NCBI GenBank assembly: GCA_963802205.1
Contig: CAWDHW010000006.1
Location: 124,001-188,000, forward strand
DNA from: DYRB01 sp963802205
GTDB taxonomy: Bacteria; Pseudomonadota; Gammaproteobacteria; Chromatiales; Chromatiaceae
Reading direction: 5' to 3'
Length of the DNA stretch: 64,000 nt
The position numbers and the translations under genes are program-made. The notes under the pieces were generated by a model. That model did not search any database. It had not been told where the DNA came from and was given only the letters and a program-made list of their open reading frames with translations. Of the stretch, positions 38,460 through 47,788 are shown piece after piece. How positions within the stretch are numbered: the stretch's first letter is position 1; the number at the start of each line of letters is the position of its first letter.

Positions 38460-39437
38460 ATGGATCGCTTCGACCGCATCTACGAGCTGAACCGCATCCT
38501 CCGGGCTGCGCGTCACCCGGTTTCGCGCCAGCGGATTCAGGCTGAACTGGGGTGCTCGCGGGCCACGGCCAAGCGCATCATTGAAGACATGCGCCTCTAC
38601 CTGAACGCCCCCATCGTCTACGATCCGGAGCACAACGGCTACCTCTACGACCGGTCCGGCGGGGCCATGTATGAGCTGCCGGGGCTCTGGTTCAATGCCT
38701 CCGAACTGCATGCCCTGCTCTCGGTCCAGCAATTGCTGGCCGAGGTGCAACCTGGCCTCCTTGATCCCGTGCTCAAGCCCCTGCAGAAGCGCATTGGCTC
38801 CCTGCTCAGCCTGCAACAGATCGGGTCGGAGGGCTTAAGTCGGCGTGTCCGGGTCCTTCAGGCCGGGGCACGCCAGGGAGGCGATGCCTTTCCTACCGTG
38901 GCGGGGGCCTTGGCCCAGCGTCGGCAGTTGCGCCTGCGTTACTTCAATCGCGGGGACGACACCCACAATGATCGGGTGGTCTCCCCCCAGCGCCTGATCT
39001 ATTACCGGGATAACTGGTACCTCGACGCCTGGTGCCACCTGCGTGCTGGGCTGCGCACCTTTGCCCTGGACGCCATCGAGCAGGCCCAGACCTTGGATAG
39101 CGAGGCATTGGATGTCTCCGAGGCCAATCTGGACTCCCACTACGCCGCCTCCTATGGCATCTTCGCCGGGGTCCCGGACCGGGTGGCGGTGCTGCGCTTT
39201 GACGCCCGTCGGGCCCGTTGGGTCGCCAAAGAGCGCTGGCACCGGGACCAGGAGGGTGTGTCCCTGCCCGACGGTCGCTACGAGCTGCGCATCCCCTACA
39301 GCAACACCCCGGAGATCCTCATGGACATCCTCAAGTACGGCCCGGACGTCGAGGTGGTGGCGCCGGAGGAGCTGCGGGTCCTCGTGATCGAGCGGCTGCA
39401 TGCGGCTTCGTCCCAATACCCCGAGACCAAGGCATAG
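38460..39437 (+). CDS. YafY-type transcriptional regulator with HTH and WYL domains
   Basis: The 325-residue protein has an N-terminal helix-turn-helix (VSRQRIQAELGCSRATAKRI), a middle helical part and a WYL domain whose signature is in RDNWYLDAWCHLRAGLRTF. WYL proteins sense single-stranded DNA or nucleotide ligands and control DNA-damage, phage-defence or other genes. Nothing in the neighbourhood (rsfS, folA) shows its targets. Confidence 0.88.
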   Translation: MDRFDRIYELNRILRAARHPVSRQRIQAELGCSRATAKRIIEDMRLYLNAPIVYDPEHNGYLYDRSGGAMYELPGLWFNASELHALLSVQQLLAEVQPGLLDPVLKPLQKRIGSLLSLQQIGSEGLSRRVRVLQAGARQGGDAFPTVAGALAQRRQLRLRYFNRGDDTHNDRVVSPQRLIYYRDNWYLDAWCHLRAGLRTFALDAIEQAQTLDSEALDVSEANLDSHYAASYGIFAGVPDRVAVLRFDARRARWVAKERWHRDQEGVSLPDGRYELRIPYSNTPEILMDILKYGPDVEVVAPEELRVLVIERLHAASSQYPETKA

Positions 39438-39455
39438 GCCCGGCCGGTCCCCACC

Positions 39456-39971
39456 ATGTCTCCGCGGGTTACCCTCATTGCCGCGCTGGCCCGCAATCGG
39501 GTCATCGGTCTGAACAACCGTCTGCCCTGGCACCTCCCGGCGGACCTGGCCCACTTCAAGGCCCTGACCCTGGACAAGCCCATCGTCATGGGGCGGCGCA
39601 CCTGGGAGTCTCTACCCGGGTTGCTGCCACGCCGGAACCACATCGTGGTGAGCCGTGCCCCGGGTTATCGTGCCCCCGGGGCCTTGGTGGTCGGCTCACC
39701 CGAGGCGGCGCTTCTGGCGGCCGGGGCCGTGGCCGAGGTCATGGTGGTTGGTGGCGCCACGCTCTATACGGCCCTGCTGCCGGTCGCGACGCGCATGGAA
39801 CTGACCTTCATCGAGGCGGACTTGGCGGGGGATGCCTGGTTTCCGTCGTGGGACCAGGCCGCGTGGTGGGAGGTCAGCCGGGAGTGGCGCGGCCGCGATG
39901 GGCGCAATGCCTATGACCTGACCTTCGTCCGTCTGGAACGCCCCGGCCTGGAGTTGGCTCGGCCGCGATAA
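39456..39971 (+). CDS. folA: Dihydrofolate reductase
   Basis: FolA reduces dihydrofolate to tetrahydrofolate with NADPH. The 171-residue product shows VTLIAALARNRVIGLNNRLPW, the HLPADLAHFK folate-binding segment, the NADPH loop MGRRTWESLPG and VMVVGGATLY. It follows the WYL gene by 18 bases and converges with apaH, an arrangement common in Gammaproteobacteria. Confidence 0.96.
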   Translation: MSPRVTLIAALARNRVIGLNNRLPWHLPADLAHFKALTLDKPIVMGRRTWESLPGLLPRRNHIVVSRAPGYRAPGALVVGSPEAALLAAGAVAEVMVVGGATLYTALLPVATRMELTFIEADLAGDAWFPSWDQAAWWEVSREWRGRDGRNAYDLTFVRLERPGLELARPR

Positions 39972-40001
39972 GGGCATGGTCCGCAACGGCCCTTTCCCGG
40001 T

Positions 40002-40850
40002 TCAAGCGCCAGGCGATGCCTTGGGTTTGCGGTATCCCGGGCAATCCAGACGGATCGGCTCCCCCGGGCCCTTGACGCGCAGGCGCACGGCAGAGATCTG
40101 CCCGCCCCACAGACATCCGCTGTCCAGGCACCAGACGTTGTTGGCGGCGAACCAGCCCAGGGCGGACCAGTGCCCGAACACGATGCGGACACCCCGAGTC
40201 GCCCGGTTCGGGACCTCGAACCAGGGCAGGTAGCCCGCGGGTTGGCTCCCCGGTGGGCCCTTGGCGGTCAGGTCCAGCCGGCCATCGGTGGTGCAGTAGC
40301 GCATCCTGGTCAGGCAATTGGTGATGAAGCGCAGGCGGTCCATGCCGACGAGGTCACGTGACCAGAGGGACGGCTGGTCGCCGTACATGGCGGCGAGAAA
40401 CCTCGGATAACCGGGTTCGCGCAGGGCCGTCTCCAGTTCCCGGGCGCAGGCCAGCGTTTGAGCCAGGTCCCATTGGGGTGGGACCCCGGCGTGCACCATG
40501 AGGACATCCCTGGCGGCGTTGTAGTGGGCCAGGGGGCGGTGGCGCAGCCAGTGCAGGAGTTCGTCGCGGTCGGGGGCGGTCAGGATGTCGTCGAGATTGT
40601 CCTTCTTGGCATTCCGGTGGTGACCCTCGGCTCGTGCCAGCAGGTGCAGGTCGTGATTACCGAGGACCACCAACGCCTGTTGCCCCAGACCCTTGACGAA
40701 GCGCAGGACCGCCAGCGAGTCGGGCCCGCGGTTGACCAGGTCGCCGACGAACCAGAGCTTGTCCTTGGCCGGGTTGAGGTCGATCTGGTCCAGGAGGCGC
40801 CGAAGCGAGGTGTAGCATCCCTGGATATCGCCGATGGCATAGGTCGCCAT
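40002..40850 (-). CDS. apaH: Bis(5'-nucleosyl)-tetraphosphatase, symmetrical (ApaH)
   Basis: ApaH splits Ap4A to two ADP and removes Np4 RNA caps. The 282-residue metallophosphatase has the motifs YAIGDIQGCYTSL, FVGDLVNRGPDS, VLGNHDLHLL and VHAGVPP. It follows apaG by fifteen bases and is probably co-transcribed with it. Confidence 0.96.
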   Translation of the reverse strand: MATYAIGDIQGCYTSLRRLLDQIDLNPAKDKLWFVGDLVNRGPDSLAVLRFVKGLGQQALVVLGNHDLHLLARAEGHHRNAKKDNLDDILTAPDRDELLHWLRHRPLAHYNAARDVLMVHAGVPPQWDLAQTLACARELETALREPGYPRFLAAMYGDQPSLWSRDLVGMDRLRFITNCLTRMRYCTTDGRLDLTAKGPPGSQPAGYLPWFEVPNRATRGVRIVFGHWSALGWFAANNVWCLDSGCLWGGQISAVRLRVKGPGEPIRLDCPGYRKPKASPGA

Positions 40851-40865
40851 GAGACCCCAGGCGCC

Positions 40866-41258
40866 TCAGTGCAGGCTGTGCGGGGTAGCTAGCGAGAACG
40901 GCGGGATCTCGGCGTTGAAGCGGGTACCGTCCGCGGCGACCATGCCGTAGCTCCCGTGCATACTCCCTACCGGGGTCTCCAGCAGGGTGCCGCTGGTGTA
41001 TCTGAAGCTCTGCCCGGGCTTGAGGTGGGGCTTCTCGCCCACCACTCCCTCGCCGCGGACCTCCTGAACCCGGCCGTCGGTATCCGTGATGATCCAGTGG
41101 CGGTCGAGGAGCTGTGCCGACTCGGTCCCCTGGTTCTCGATGGTGACGGTATAGGCGAAGGCGTAGCGGCGCTGCTGCGCCTGAGACTGCTCCGGCAGGT
41201 AGTCGCTGCGCACACTGACCTTGATGCGGTAGCGCTGATCGGTGCTGATGGTGGTCAT
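40866..41258 (-). CDS. apaG: Co2+/Mg2+ efflux protein family ApaG
   Basis: The 130-residue product is a full ApaG (fibronectin-like fold), with YTVTIENQGTESAQLLDRHW, the GEGVVGEKPHLKPGQSF loop and VGSMHGSYGMV. ATG 41258 has GGGGGGATCACG before it; an upstream in-frame ATG adds 39 residues and is rejected. ksgA, normally just upstream of apaG, is absent here. Confidence 0.95.
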   Translation of the reverse strand: MTTISTDQRYRIKVSVRSDYLPEQSQAQQRRYAFAYTVTIENQGTESAQLLDRHWIITDTDGRVQEVRGEGVVGEKPHLKPGQSFRYTSGTLLETPVGSMHGSYGMVAADGTRFNAEIPPFSLATPHSLH

Positions 41259-41510
41259 CGTGATCCCCCCGGATCTTGGTGCGTAGTTGGGGCGAAAGGT
41301 TAAGGGTCGTCTCGGCAAAAGGCAACGCGGCGAGGTCTCGCGGCAGGCATCGCATTGGTGACGCAGGGCAGACAAATTCGGCTAAAACGTCGATAATGCC
41401 CGCGCTCCATGGGAGGCGGTGGTTCCCCAAGTGGCGTTCCGCCTAACTTTGTTATCAGTCTGTTATAAAATAATCCTTAACAATTACTGGAAGCTACTGC
41501 CCTAACGTCC

Positions 41511-41672
41511 ATGAGCCTCAAGCGCCACCGTCGCAAGCCTGATTTGTTCTCTGTGCTCCTGATCGTCCTGACGCTGGGGATGTCGGTCACCCTGGCCTAT
41601 CAGATCAATGTTTATTACGGCGCCAACGCGGTCCCGATCGCCAAACAGCCGCCCTCGGGGGGCAGGCAGTGA
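41511..41672 (+). CDS. 53-residue single-pass membrane protein
   Basis: ATG 41511 opens a frame giving a basic N-terminus (MSLKRHRRKPD), one hydrophobic segment (FSVLLIVLTLGMSVTLAYQI) and a short polar tail. Its TGA overlaps the GTG of the next gene (GTGA), which argues for coupled translation and a real gene. Family unknown. The AT-rich stretch 41448-41490 (GTTATAAAATAATCC) is the likely promoter region, though boxes are not clear. Confidence 0.65.
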   Translation: MSLKRHRRKPDLFSVLLIVLTLGMSVTLAYQINVYYGANAVPIAKQPPSGGRQ

Positions 41673-42604
41673 CAGCCAAGGTGCGGGTGGGTGTCGTCGG
41701 CGTCGGGTATTTGGGGCGCTTCCATGCCCTGATCTACTCGCGGATGGCCGATGTGGAGCTGGTGGGTGTGGTGGATGCCGATCCCCTGCGGGCCGCTGAT
41801 GTCGCCGCGGAGGCGGGGTGCGTCGCCTTTGCCGATGCCCTGGCCCTGGCCGATGCCGTGGATGCGGTGAGCGTGGTGGTGCCGACTACCGCCCACCTCG
41901 AGGTGGCTGCCCCGCTGCTGCGTCGCGGCATCCACATGCTAATGGAGAAGCCCATTGCGGCGACGGTGGAGGAGGGGGCCGAACTGGTGCGTTTGGCCGA
42001 TGCCTCTGGGGCCATCCTGCAGATCGGGCACCTGGAGCGTTTCAACGCCGGGGTCATGGCCTTAGCACAGCGCATCACGGCGCCGCGCTACATCGAGGCC
42101 CAGCGTATGGGTGAGTTCGTGGAGCGGGCGACGGACGTGGATGTCGTCTCCGACCTCATGATTCACGACATCGATATCATTCTGTCCCTGGTGGACTCCG
42201 AGATCCACAACATCACCGCCGTGGGGTCACCGGTTCTGACCTCGCACATCGACATCGCCACGGCCCAGATCGAGTTCGTCAACGGGGCCGTCGCCAACGT
42301 GGTTGCCAGCCGAGTCTCGGACAAGAAAATGCGGCGCATCCGGGTGTTCCAGCCGGGGATGTACCTGTCCCTGGACTTCATCGACCAGACCATCGACATC
42401 GCCGAGCCGCGCCTCGTCTCAGGCGCGGAGCGTCCGGAGATCGCACGTCAGCGCACCCAGGTAGAACCGGTCAAACCGCTGGACAGCGAGATCGCGAGTT
42501 TCATTGCCTGCGTGCGCGATGGGAACAGCCCCATCGTCGATGGGCGGGTCGGGCTCAAGGCCCTGGCTGTGGCCCTCCAGGTGAAAGGTAAGATTCGCGC
42601 CTGA
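41669..42604 (+). CDS. Gfo/Idh/MocA family oxidoreductase
   Basis: The 311-residue protein has an N-terminal Rossmann fold (RVGVVGVGYLGRFHALI), the family EKPIA motif (MLMEKPIAAT) and the active-site MIHDIDIILSLV segment. Such enzymes oxidise or epimerise sugars, often nucleotide sugars; UDP-GlcNAc 3-dehydrogenase (GnnA-type) activity is one possibility given lpxA and lptD nearby, but is only inference. It starts with GTG overlapping the stop of the small membrane protein gene. Confidence 0.88.
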   Translation: MTAKVRVGVVGVGYLGRFHALIYSRMADVELVGVVDADPLRAADVAAEAGCVAFADALALADAVDAVSVVVPTTAHLEVAAPLLRRGIHMLMEKPIAATVEEGAELVRLADASGAILQIGHLERFNAGVMALAQRITAPRYIEAQRMGEFVERATDVDVVSDLMIHDIDIILSLVDSEIHNITAVGSPVLTSHIDIATAQIEFVNGAVANVVASRVSDKKMRRIRVFQPGMYLSLDFIDQTIDIAEPRLVSGAERPEIARQRTQVEPVKPLDSEIASFIACVRDGNSPIVDGRVGLKALAVALQVKGKIRA

Positions 42605-42612
42605 CCCCAAAC

Positions 42613-42638
42613 AGGCCATTGGGCCAGGCCATTGGGCC
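42613..42638. repeat. Tandem 13-bp repeat
   Basis: AGGCCATTGGGCC occurs twice directly in tandem, each a partial palindrome. The remainder of the gap to pdxA (42639-42788) holds a CGCAACGGCCCTTTCC string also present near 39982, and no gene. Confidence 0.6.
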
Positions 42639-42788
42639 GCAAATGCGCGCAACCAAGTGCGGATTGGGCAGTGACCCATCGGGCGTCCAAGAGCCACCCG
42701 GAGGCTGAGGTGGGCACCAACATCTGGCGCCCGCTTGCGGCGCAACGGCCCTTTCCAGGCTGACCGGTTGAGTCCCCCTGGCCGTGGC

Positions 42789-43788
42789 TCAAGCGCGGGT
42801 GTGCCGCACCATCGCCTCAGCGCAGGCGATGGCCGCTTCCAGACTGCCGATGTCGGCGCCGTCGGTCCCGGCCAAGTCCAGGGCGGTACCGTGATCGACG
42901 GAGGTGCGGATGATGGGCAGGCCCAGGGTGACGTTGACCGCAGTGCCCGAAGCCCAGGTGTTTGAGGACCGGCAGTCCCTGGTCGTGATACATGGCGAAC
43001 ACGCAGTCGGTCTCCGCCAGGTGCGCCGGGACGAAGGCCGTGTCCGCCGGCAGCGGGCCGGTAAGGACCAGGCCGTCCTTACGCAGGGTACTGAGGACTG
43101 GGACTATCACCTCGACCTCCTCGCGCCCCAGGTGCCCCCCCTCCCCGGCGTGAGGATTCAGGCCGCAGACCAGGATGCGTGGGCGCGCAATGCCGAAGCG
43201 CACGCGCAGATCCCGGTCCAGGGTTCGCAGGGTCCGGGTCAGGCCCTCTGTCGTGATGGCCTGACTGACCTGGCTCAGTGGGATATGGGTGGTCGCCAGG
43301 GCGACGCGCAGCCCTGGGGCGATCAACATCATCACGGGATCGGCCCCGCTGCGCGCGGCCAAGAACTCGGTGTGGCCGGAGAAGGGCACGCCCGCGTCGT
43401 TGATGATCCCCTTGTGTACCGGGCCCGTGACCAGGGCGTCGAAACGCCCTGTCAGGCAGCCATCGCAGGCGACCTCGAGGGTCTTGAGCACATAGGCGGC
43501 GTTGGCCTTGTCCAGATGCCCCGGTCGGGACGGGACGCAGATGGGGACAGGGTGGATCAGTAGGGTTCCGGCCCGCTGCGGGGTCGGGGCGGCGCTCGGG
43601 TCCCAGTGGGCCAGGGTCAGGGGTAGACCCAGGGCGGCGGCGCGCTGCCGCAGAAGCCCGGGGTCCGCCACCGCTACTACGGCGCTCCCGTGGTCGGTCT
43701 GGGCCAGGCGTACACAGATGTCTGGGCCAATCCCGGCGGGCTCCCCCGGCGTCAGGGCGAGAAGTGGGACTGTGCGATGATATTCCAC
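42789..43788 (-). CDS. pdxA: 4-hydroxythreonine-4-phosphate dehydrogenase PdxA, +1 frameshift
   Basis: PdxA oxidises 4-phosphohydroxy-threonine; the product joins DXP in PdxJ. From GTG 43788 the reading shows LALTPGEPAGIGPD, VTGPVHKGIINDAG, the metal-binding SGHTEFLA and YHDQGLPVLKHLGFG. Immediately after, the frame slips by +1 in a GGG run (42946-42948 on the plus strand); removing one base restores GTAVNVTLGLPIIRTSVDHG and the normal end at 42789. Repaired length is 332 residues. As given it is broken, but for an essential B6 gene a sequence error is likely. It follows surA by 44 bases. Confidence 0.9.
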
Positions 43789-43831
43789 GGATCGACCTAG
43801 GCTCGTGAACCGTCCGCTGCCCTCTCCAGGA

Positions 43832-45160
43832 TCAATCTTTGTCGGTGTCGATGCGGATCTCGACGTAGGCCTCGTCTCGCAGTCGGCGCAGCCATAGGTC
43901 CTTGGCTTCCTGCGCCTTGCGCTGGCGGATGGCGTCCTTGGCCTTCTGACGCATGACATCCGCCGTGGTGTCGGCCTGGCGACGTTCCAGGACCTGAACG
44001 ATGTGCCACCCAAACGGGGATTTGAAGGGGGAGCTGATCTCTTTGGGGGCCAGTGCGTTCATGGCCTGCTCGAAGTCGGGGACGGTGTCGCCCGGGCTGA
44101 TCCAGCCGAGGTCTCCGCCCTTGAGCGCGGAGCCGGTGTCGGCGGAGTTGGAGCGCGCCAGGGCACCGAAGTCGTCGCCGCCGATGATGCGCATCCGTAA
44201 CTGGGCGAGCCGGGTCTTGGCGTCGTTGTCGGACAGGACCTCGTTGGTGCGCAACAGGATGTGGCGGGCGTGGGTCTGACTGACCACGTCCCCTCCGCCC
44301 CCCTTGAGGTCGGAGATCTTGATGATATGAAAGCCGCCCTGGCTGCGCAGCGGGTCACTGACCTCACCCTTGCCCAGGGTCCGGGCGACATCCGTTGCCA
44401 GGGTCGGGACCTCGCCGACCTTGAACCAGCCCAAGTCCCCGCCATCCGTTGCCTGCTGACCGTCGGAATTGGCCATCGCGATCTTGGCGAAGTCTCCGCC
44501 GGTACGCAGTTGCCGCACCAGGCCAGTCGCTTTGGTCTGGGCCTTCTTGATCTGCTCTGGGGAGGCGTCCTCCGGGAAGGCGATGAGGATGTGCTGTAGC
44601 CGCACCTCGCTCCGCTCCACCAGACGTCCGGACTCCTTTGCCAGGAAGCGGTCGATCTCCGGCTCAGTCACAGCAATGGTGTTGAGGACCTCTTGCTTCT
44701 CGAGTTGGGCGTCGATCATCTGACTGCGGGTGTCCTCGCGAAAGTCCTCGAAGCGTATTCCCCCGTTCTCCAGGGTGGCGCGCAGCTCGTCGAGGGTGAG
44801 CCCGTTGCGGCTGGCGATGCCGGTTATGGTTTGGGTCAGTAGGGCGTCATCGATCTTGATGCCGAGTTGGGTGGCCCGCTGGCGCTGCAAGCGCTGGGAG
44901 ATGAGTCGATCCAGTACCTGCTTGTTGAGGACCTTGGTCGACGGGATGGGGGTCCCACGGCTTTTGAGTTCCGGCAGGACCTTGTTGACCTCGCGTTGCA
45001 GTTCACTGTTGGCGATGACGTCGTCGTTGACCACTGCAACAATGGCGTTGAGTTCCTCCGCACCGCTCGCGGGGCCGCCAGCACACCAGAGGGGGAGGGC
45101 GATCAGGCCGAGCAGGACCGCGAAGGGGCGGCATGACCGCTCAGTTCTTTTGGTAGCCAT
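43832..45160 (-). CDS. surA: Periplasmic peptidyl-prolyl isomerase/chaperone SurA
   Basis: SurA escorts outer-membrane proteins, LptD among them, to the Bam complex. The 442-residue precursor has a signal peptide (residues 1-33, ending ASGAEE), a SurA N-domain and two parvulin domains (SEVRLQHILIAF..., THARHILLRTNEVLSD...) with a C-terminal helix. ATG 45160 overlaps the end of lptD by 20 bases, so the pair is coupled. A longer frame inside lptD is rejected. Confidence 0.95.
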   Translation of the reverse strand: MATKRTERSCRPFAVLLGLIALPLWCAGGPASGAEELNAIVAVVNDDVIANSELQREVNKVLPELKSRGTPIPSTKVLNKQVLDRLISQRLQRQRATQLGIKIDDALLTQTITGIASRNGLTLDELRATLENGGIRFEDFREDTRSQMIDAQLEKQEVLNTIAVTEPEIDRFLAKESGRLVERSEVRLQHILIAFPEDASPEQIKKAQTKATGLVRQLRTGGDFAKIAMANSDGQQATDGGDLGWFKVGEVPTLATDVARTLGKGEVSDPLRSQGGFHIIKISDLKGGGGDVVSQTHARHILLRTNEVLSDNDAKTRLAQLRMRIIGGDDFGALARSNSADTGSALKGGDLGWISPGDTVPDFEQAMNALAPKEISSPFKSPFGWHIVQVLERRQADTTADVMRQKAKDAIRQRKAQEAKDLWLRRLRDEAYVEIRIDTDKD

Positions 45161-47708
45161 AGATACCGCTCTCCAGGAACTTGTCGATGGATTGCCCGAA
45201 GGCGCCGAGGCCGGCGAGCTCCAGCTGGAGCATGACCGAGGTGCTGCTGCTATTGTCCGTACTGTTCCTGTAGTTGCGTGCCAGCACGCGCACCCGCCAA
45301 CAGCATTGACCGAATTCAATGCCGGCGAAGGCGTCCATGGTCTCCTCGTGCAGTAGGGAGTAGAGCCAACGTCCGACCAACTCGACGCGTCGGCCGAGGG
45401 GGAGGCGGAAGGTCAGGTCCGTGTCCTCGTAGCGGTCATCGACGCTGGTGCCGAGATTATATCGGTAGGCGAGGTTTAACAGGCGCGCATCCGGGGTTTG
45501 GTAGCGGAGTTGCAGGACGCGGCGTTCCCAGGGGTCGGTATCGACTTGCGGATCGTACTGGAGGCTGACCCGTGCGCTCCAGTGAGTCAGGAAGCCGGCG
45601 GCGAGCTCGCCGGCTATGCCGGAGGTCTGACTGTCCTGAGGGGGGCCTGCGATCTGTACCCGGCGGTCGGCAAAGTAAAGGATCTGACCGATGCTGGCGC
45701 TGAGCAGCTCGCGGCCGTCGCCCTCGCGGAGGGTTCGGGAGGTCAGGCCAAAGGTGAGCTGGTTGGCGTCCCCGATGCGGTCGCGGCCGGCAAAGCGGTT
45801 GTCTCGGAACAGGCTGGCGAAGCTGAAGTCGAGTTCGGTCGTATCGAAGGTCGGGATGCTGGCCTGGTCCTGATAGGGCGTGTAGAGATAGTAAAGACGC
45901 GGCTCCAGGGTCTGGATGGACGGCCCGCCAAACCAGGAGATCGGGCGCTCGAAGATCAGTTTTCCGTCCAGACTGGCGGTGGGAATCAGGTAAGAGGGGT
46001 CGCTCGGTGCACCGGTGACCTGGTCTTGCAGCGCGTATCCGGCCGCGCGTACTTTGACCCTGGGGATGAGATGACCATAGGAACGGCGCAGGGGCCAGCT
46101 TACCCAGGGGGCCATCGCGAGGCGCTGCCCATCTACCTTGGCATTGTGGTCGAACCAGTCGTACTCGCCATCTGCGCCGGCCTCAAGGCCGGAGTCGCCG
46201 CGCCACGGCGTGACGTTTAGCAGGAACTGCGGCAGCCGGGCATAGGGGCGGTCGTTTGGCGCCAGGGTGGGGTCCACGGTCTGGAACTGCTGCACCCGGC
46301 TGAGCAGGGACCAGCCGTCGCCGCGGTAAACGAGGTCGCCGAGTCGTTCCAGGTTGCGGGCGCTGGTGGCCTTCAGGGTGTTGCCGAAGTCCGCCAGGAA
46401 TTGGTCGTCGGAGACGGCGTTGATGTTGACGGCCGTTGACCAGCGCGGTCCGAACTGGCCCTTCTGTACGGCCTGGATGGCCCAGCGTGTGGGATCGCCA
46501 TCGGTCTTGGCGTCGTCGGGAATGATCTCTCCCAGCAGGGAGCCGCTCTGACGCTCGGTGAGGAAACGGGTCTGCCCGCCCAGCATGAGTCCACGCTCGC
46601 TCATGATGCGGGGCGTCAAGGTCGCATCCAGGTTGGGGGCGATATTGAAATAATAAGGCACAGAGAGATCGAACCCGTTGCTATCGGAGAATCCGACGGT
46701 CGGGATCAGGAATCCGCTCTGGCGCCGTTTGTCGATGGGGAAGTTCAGATAGGGGGTGTACAAGACCGGCACGTCGCCTACCCGCAGGGTGACATCTCGG
46801 CCCACGCCCCGCCCGGTGCTGTTGTCGAGATCGAGCTTGTTGGCCCGGATCATCCAAGCTTGGGAATCCGGGGGGCAGGTCGTGTAGGTAGTGCCTTCGA
46901 GGTGCGCAAGATCCTTGGACAGGATGGTCACCCGGTCGGACTGGCCGCGGCCGTTGACGGGCCCGGTCAGGCGATACTGGGCGTCCGAGATATTCCCTGT
47001 GTCGGTGTCCAGATTGAACTGGGCGTTCGACCCGGCAATGCGTAGCCCGGGTTGTTCCAGGAAGGCGTTGCCGGTGGCGACGGCCTCCCCACTGCGGCGA
47101 TCATACGTCGTCTCCTGGCCTTCGATGGTCTGACCGCCACGGCGGATCTCGACGTCGCCGCGGAGCCTCACGACCTCCGAGCCCCGGTCGTAGTCGGCGG
47201 CGTCGGCGGCGATGCGGATGGGTTCGTCATCCCGCGGGGGAGGGGCCAGGGGGGATGGGCCCAGGCTCGGGGGGCGCCGCCCGCAATAGTCCCAGGGCAT
47301 GTCCCGGAGCAGTCTCGGATCCATGGCGGTTGCGTCCTTGCCCGCCGTGCTGGCGGCGCCGGTCGCCCCGGTTGGCCCGGATGTCGGCGCTGGTCCTTTG
47401 GCCGCCTCGGTAGCGGCTTGCGGTATCGCCGCGGGGGTGGCCGAGGGTCCAGGGGGGGAGTCCGGCACCGGTCCCGAAGCCGCACCAGGCGCGGCGGCAT
47501 CCTCCGTCGGCTCGGCACGGGTGGTCGCCGCCGTCAGGCTAGCGGCAAGGGTCAGGGTGATAGCCAGGACCCAGGTCAGGGCGGCGTTTGTGACTGGGCT
47601 CAAGGGTGGCAAGGCCTGCTGGTCTGCGAAGGGGCTGGTATCCTGCGCCCGCCAGGGGTCGCCGCGCTGGGGCGGCCTTGGCTGGGCAGAGCGGGTAAAA
47701 TCGCACAT
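45141..47708 (-). CDS. lptD: LPS-assembly protein LptD
   Basis: LptD with LptE inserts lipopolysaccharide in the outer leaflet. The 855-residue protein has a signal segment (about 41-64), a Pro/Ala-rich linker, an OstA-type jellyroll (IRIAADAADYDRGSEVVRLRG) and a large C-terminal barrel. The four cysteines used for its inter-domain disulfides are present: DYCGRR, TYTTCPP and adjacent CysCys in FGQCCWRV. The N-terminus before the signal is unusually long, so the true start could be later, but no other ATG fits. amgK lies divergently upstream. Confidence 0.95.
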   Translation of the reverse strand: MCDFTRSAQPRPPQRGDPWRAQDTSPFADQQALPPLSPVTNAALTWVLAITLTLAASLTAATTRAEPTEDAAAPGAASGPVPDSPPGPSATPAAIPQAATEAAKGPAPTSGPTGATGAASTAGKDATAMDPRLLRDMPWDYCGRRPPSLGPSPLAPPPRDDEPIRIAADAADYDRGSEVVRLRGDVEIRRGGQTIEGQETTYDRRSGEAVATGNAFLEQPGLRIAGSNAQFNLDTDTGNISDAQYRLTGPVNGRGQSDRVTILSKDLAHLEGTTYTTCPPDSQAWMIRANKLDLDNSTGRGVGRDVTLRVGDVPVLYTPYLNFPIDKRRQSGFLIPTVGFSDSNGFDLSVPYYFNIAPNLDATLTPRIMSERGLMLGGQTRFLTERQSGSLLGEIIPDDAKTDGDPTRWAIQAVQKGQFGPRWSTAVNINAVSDDQFLADFGNTLKATSARNLERLGDLVYRGDGWSLLSRVQQFQTVDPTLAPNDRPYARLPQFLLNVTPWRGDSGLEAGADGEYDWFDHNAKVDGQRLAMAPWVSWPLRRSYGHLIPRVKVRAAGYALQDQVTGAPSDPSYLIPTASLDGKLIFERPISWFGGPSIQTLEPRLYYLYTPYQDQASIPTFDTTELDFSFASLFRDNRFAGRDRIGDANQLTFGLTSRTLREGDGRELLSASIGQILYFADRRVQIAGPPQDSQTSGIAGELAAGFLTHWSARVSLQYDPQVDTDPWERRVLQLRYQTPDARLLNLAYRYNLGTSVDDRYEDTDLTFRLPLGRRVELVGRWLYSLLHEETMDAFAGIEFGQCCWRVRVLARNYRNSTDNSSSTSVMLQLELAGLGAFGQSIDKFLESGIYGYQKN

Positions 47709-47788
47709 TCCGGGGGACGCGGCAATTTGGCATGGCGCGTCCGGGTCGGTGGATCGGTATCGTTTGGGCGAAATCTGGGGGTCGCAGT

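Noticed and set aside
38460..39437. WYL regulator as a sign of a nearby CRISPR or phage-defence system
   Set aside because: The neighbours are rsfS and folA, and no repeat array or cas gene is present in the window.
42789..43788. pdxA as a true pseudogene and loss of B6 synthesis
   Set aside because: pdxJ is intact, the rest of pdxA is well conserved, and one base in a GGG run explains the break; sequence error is more likely.
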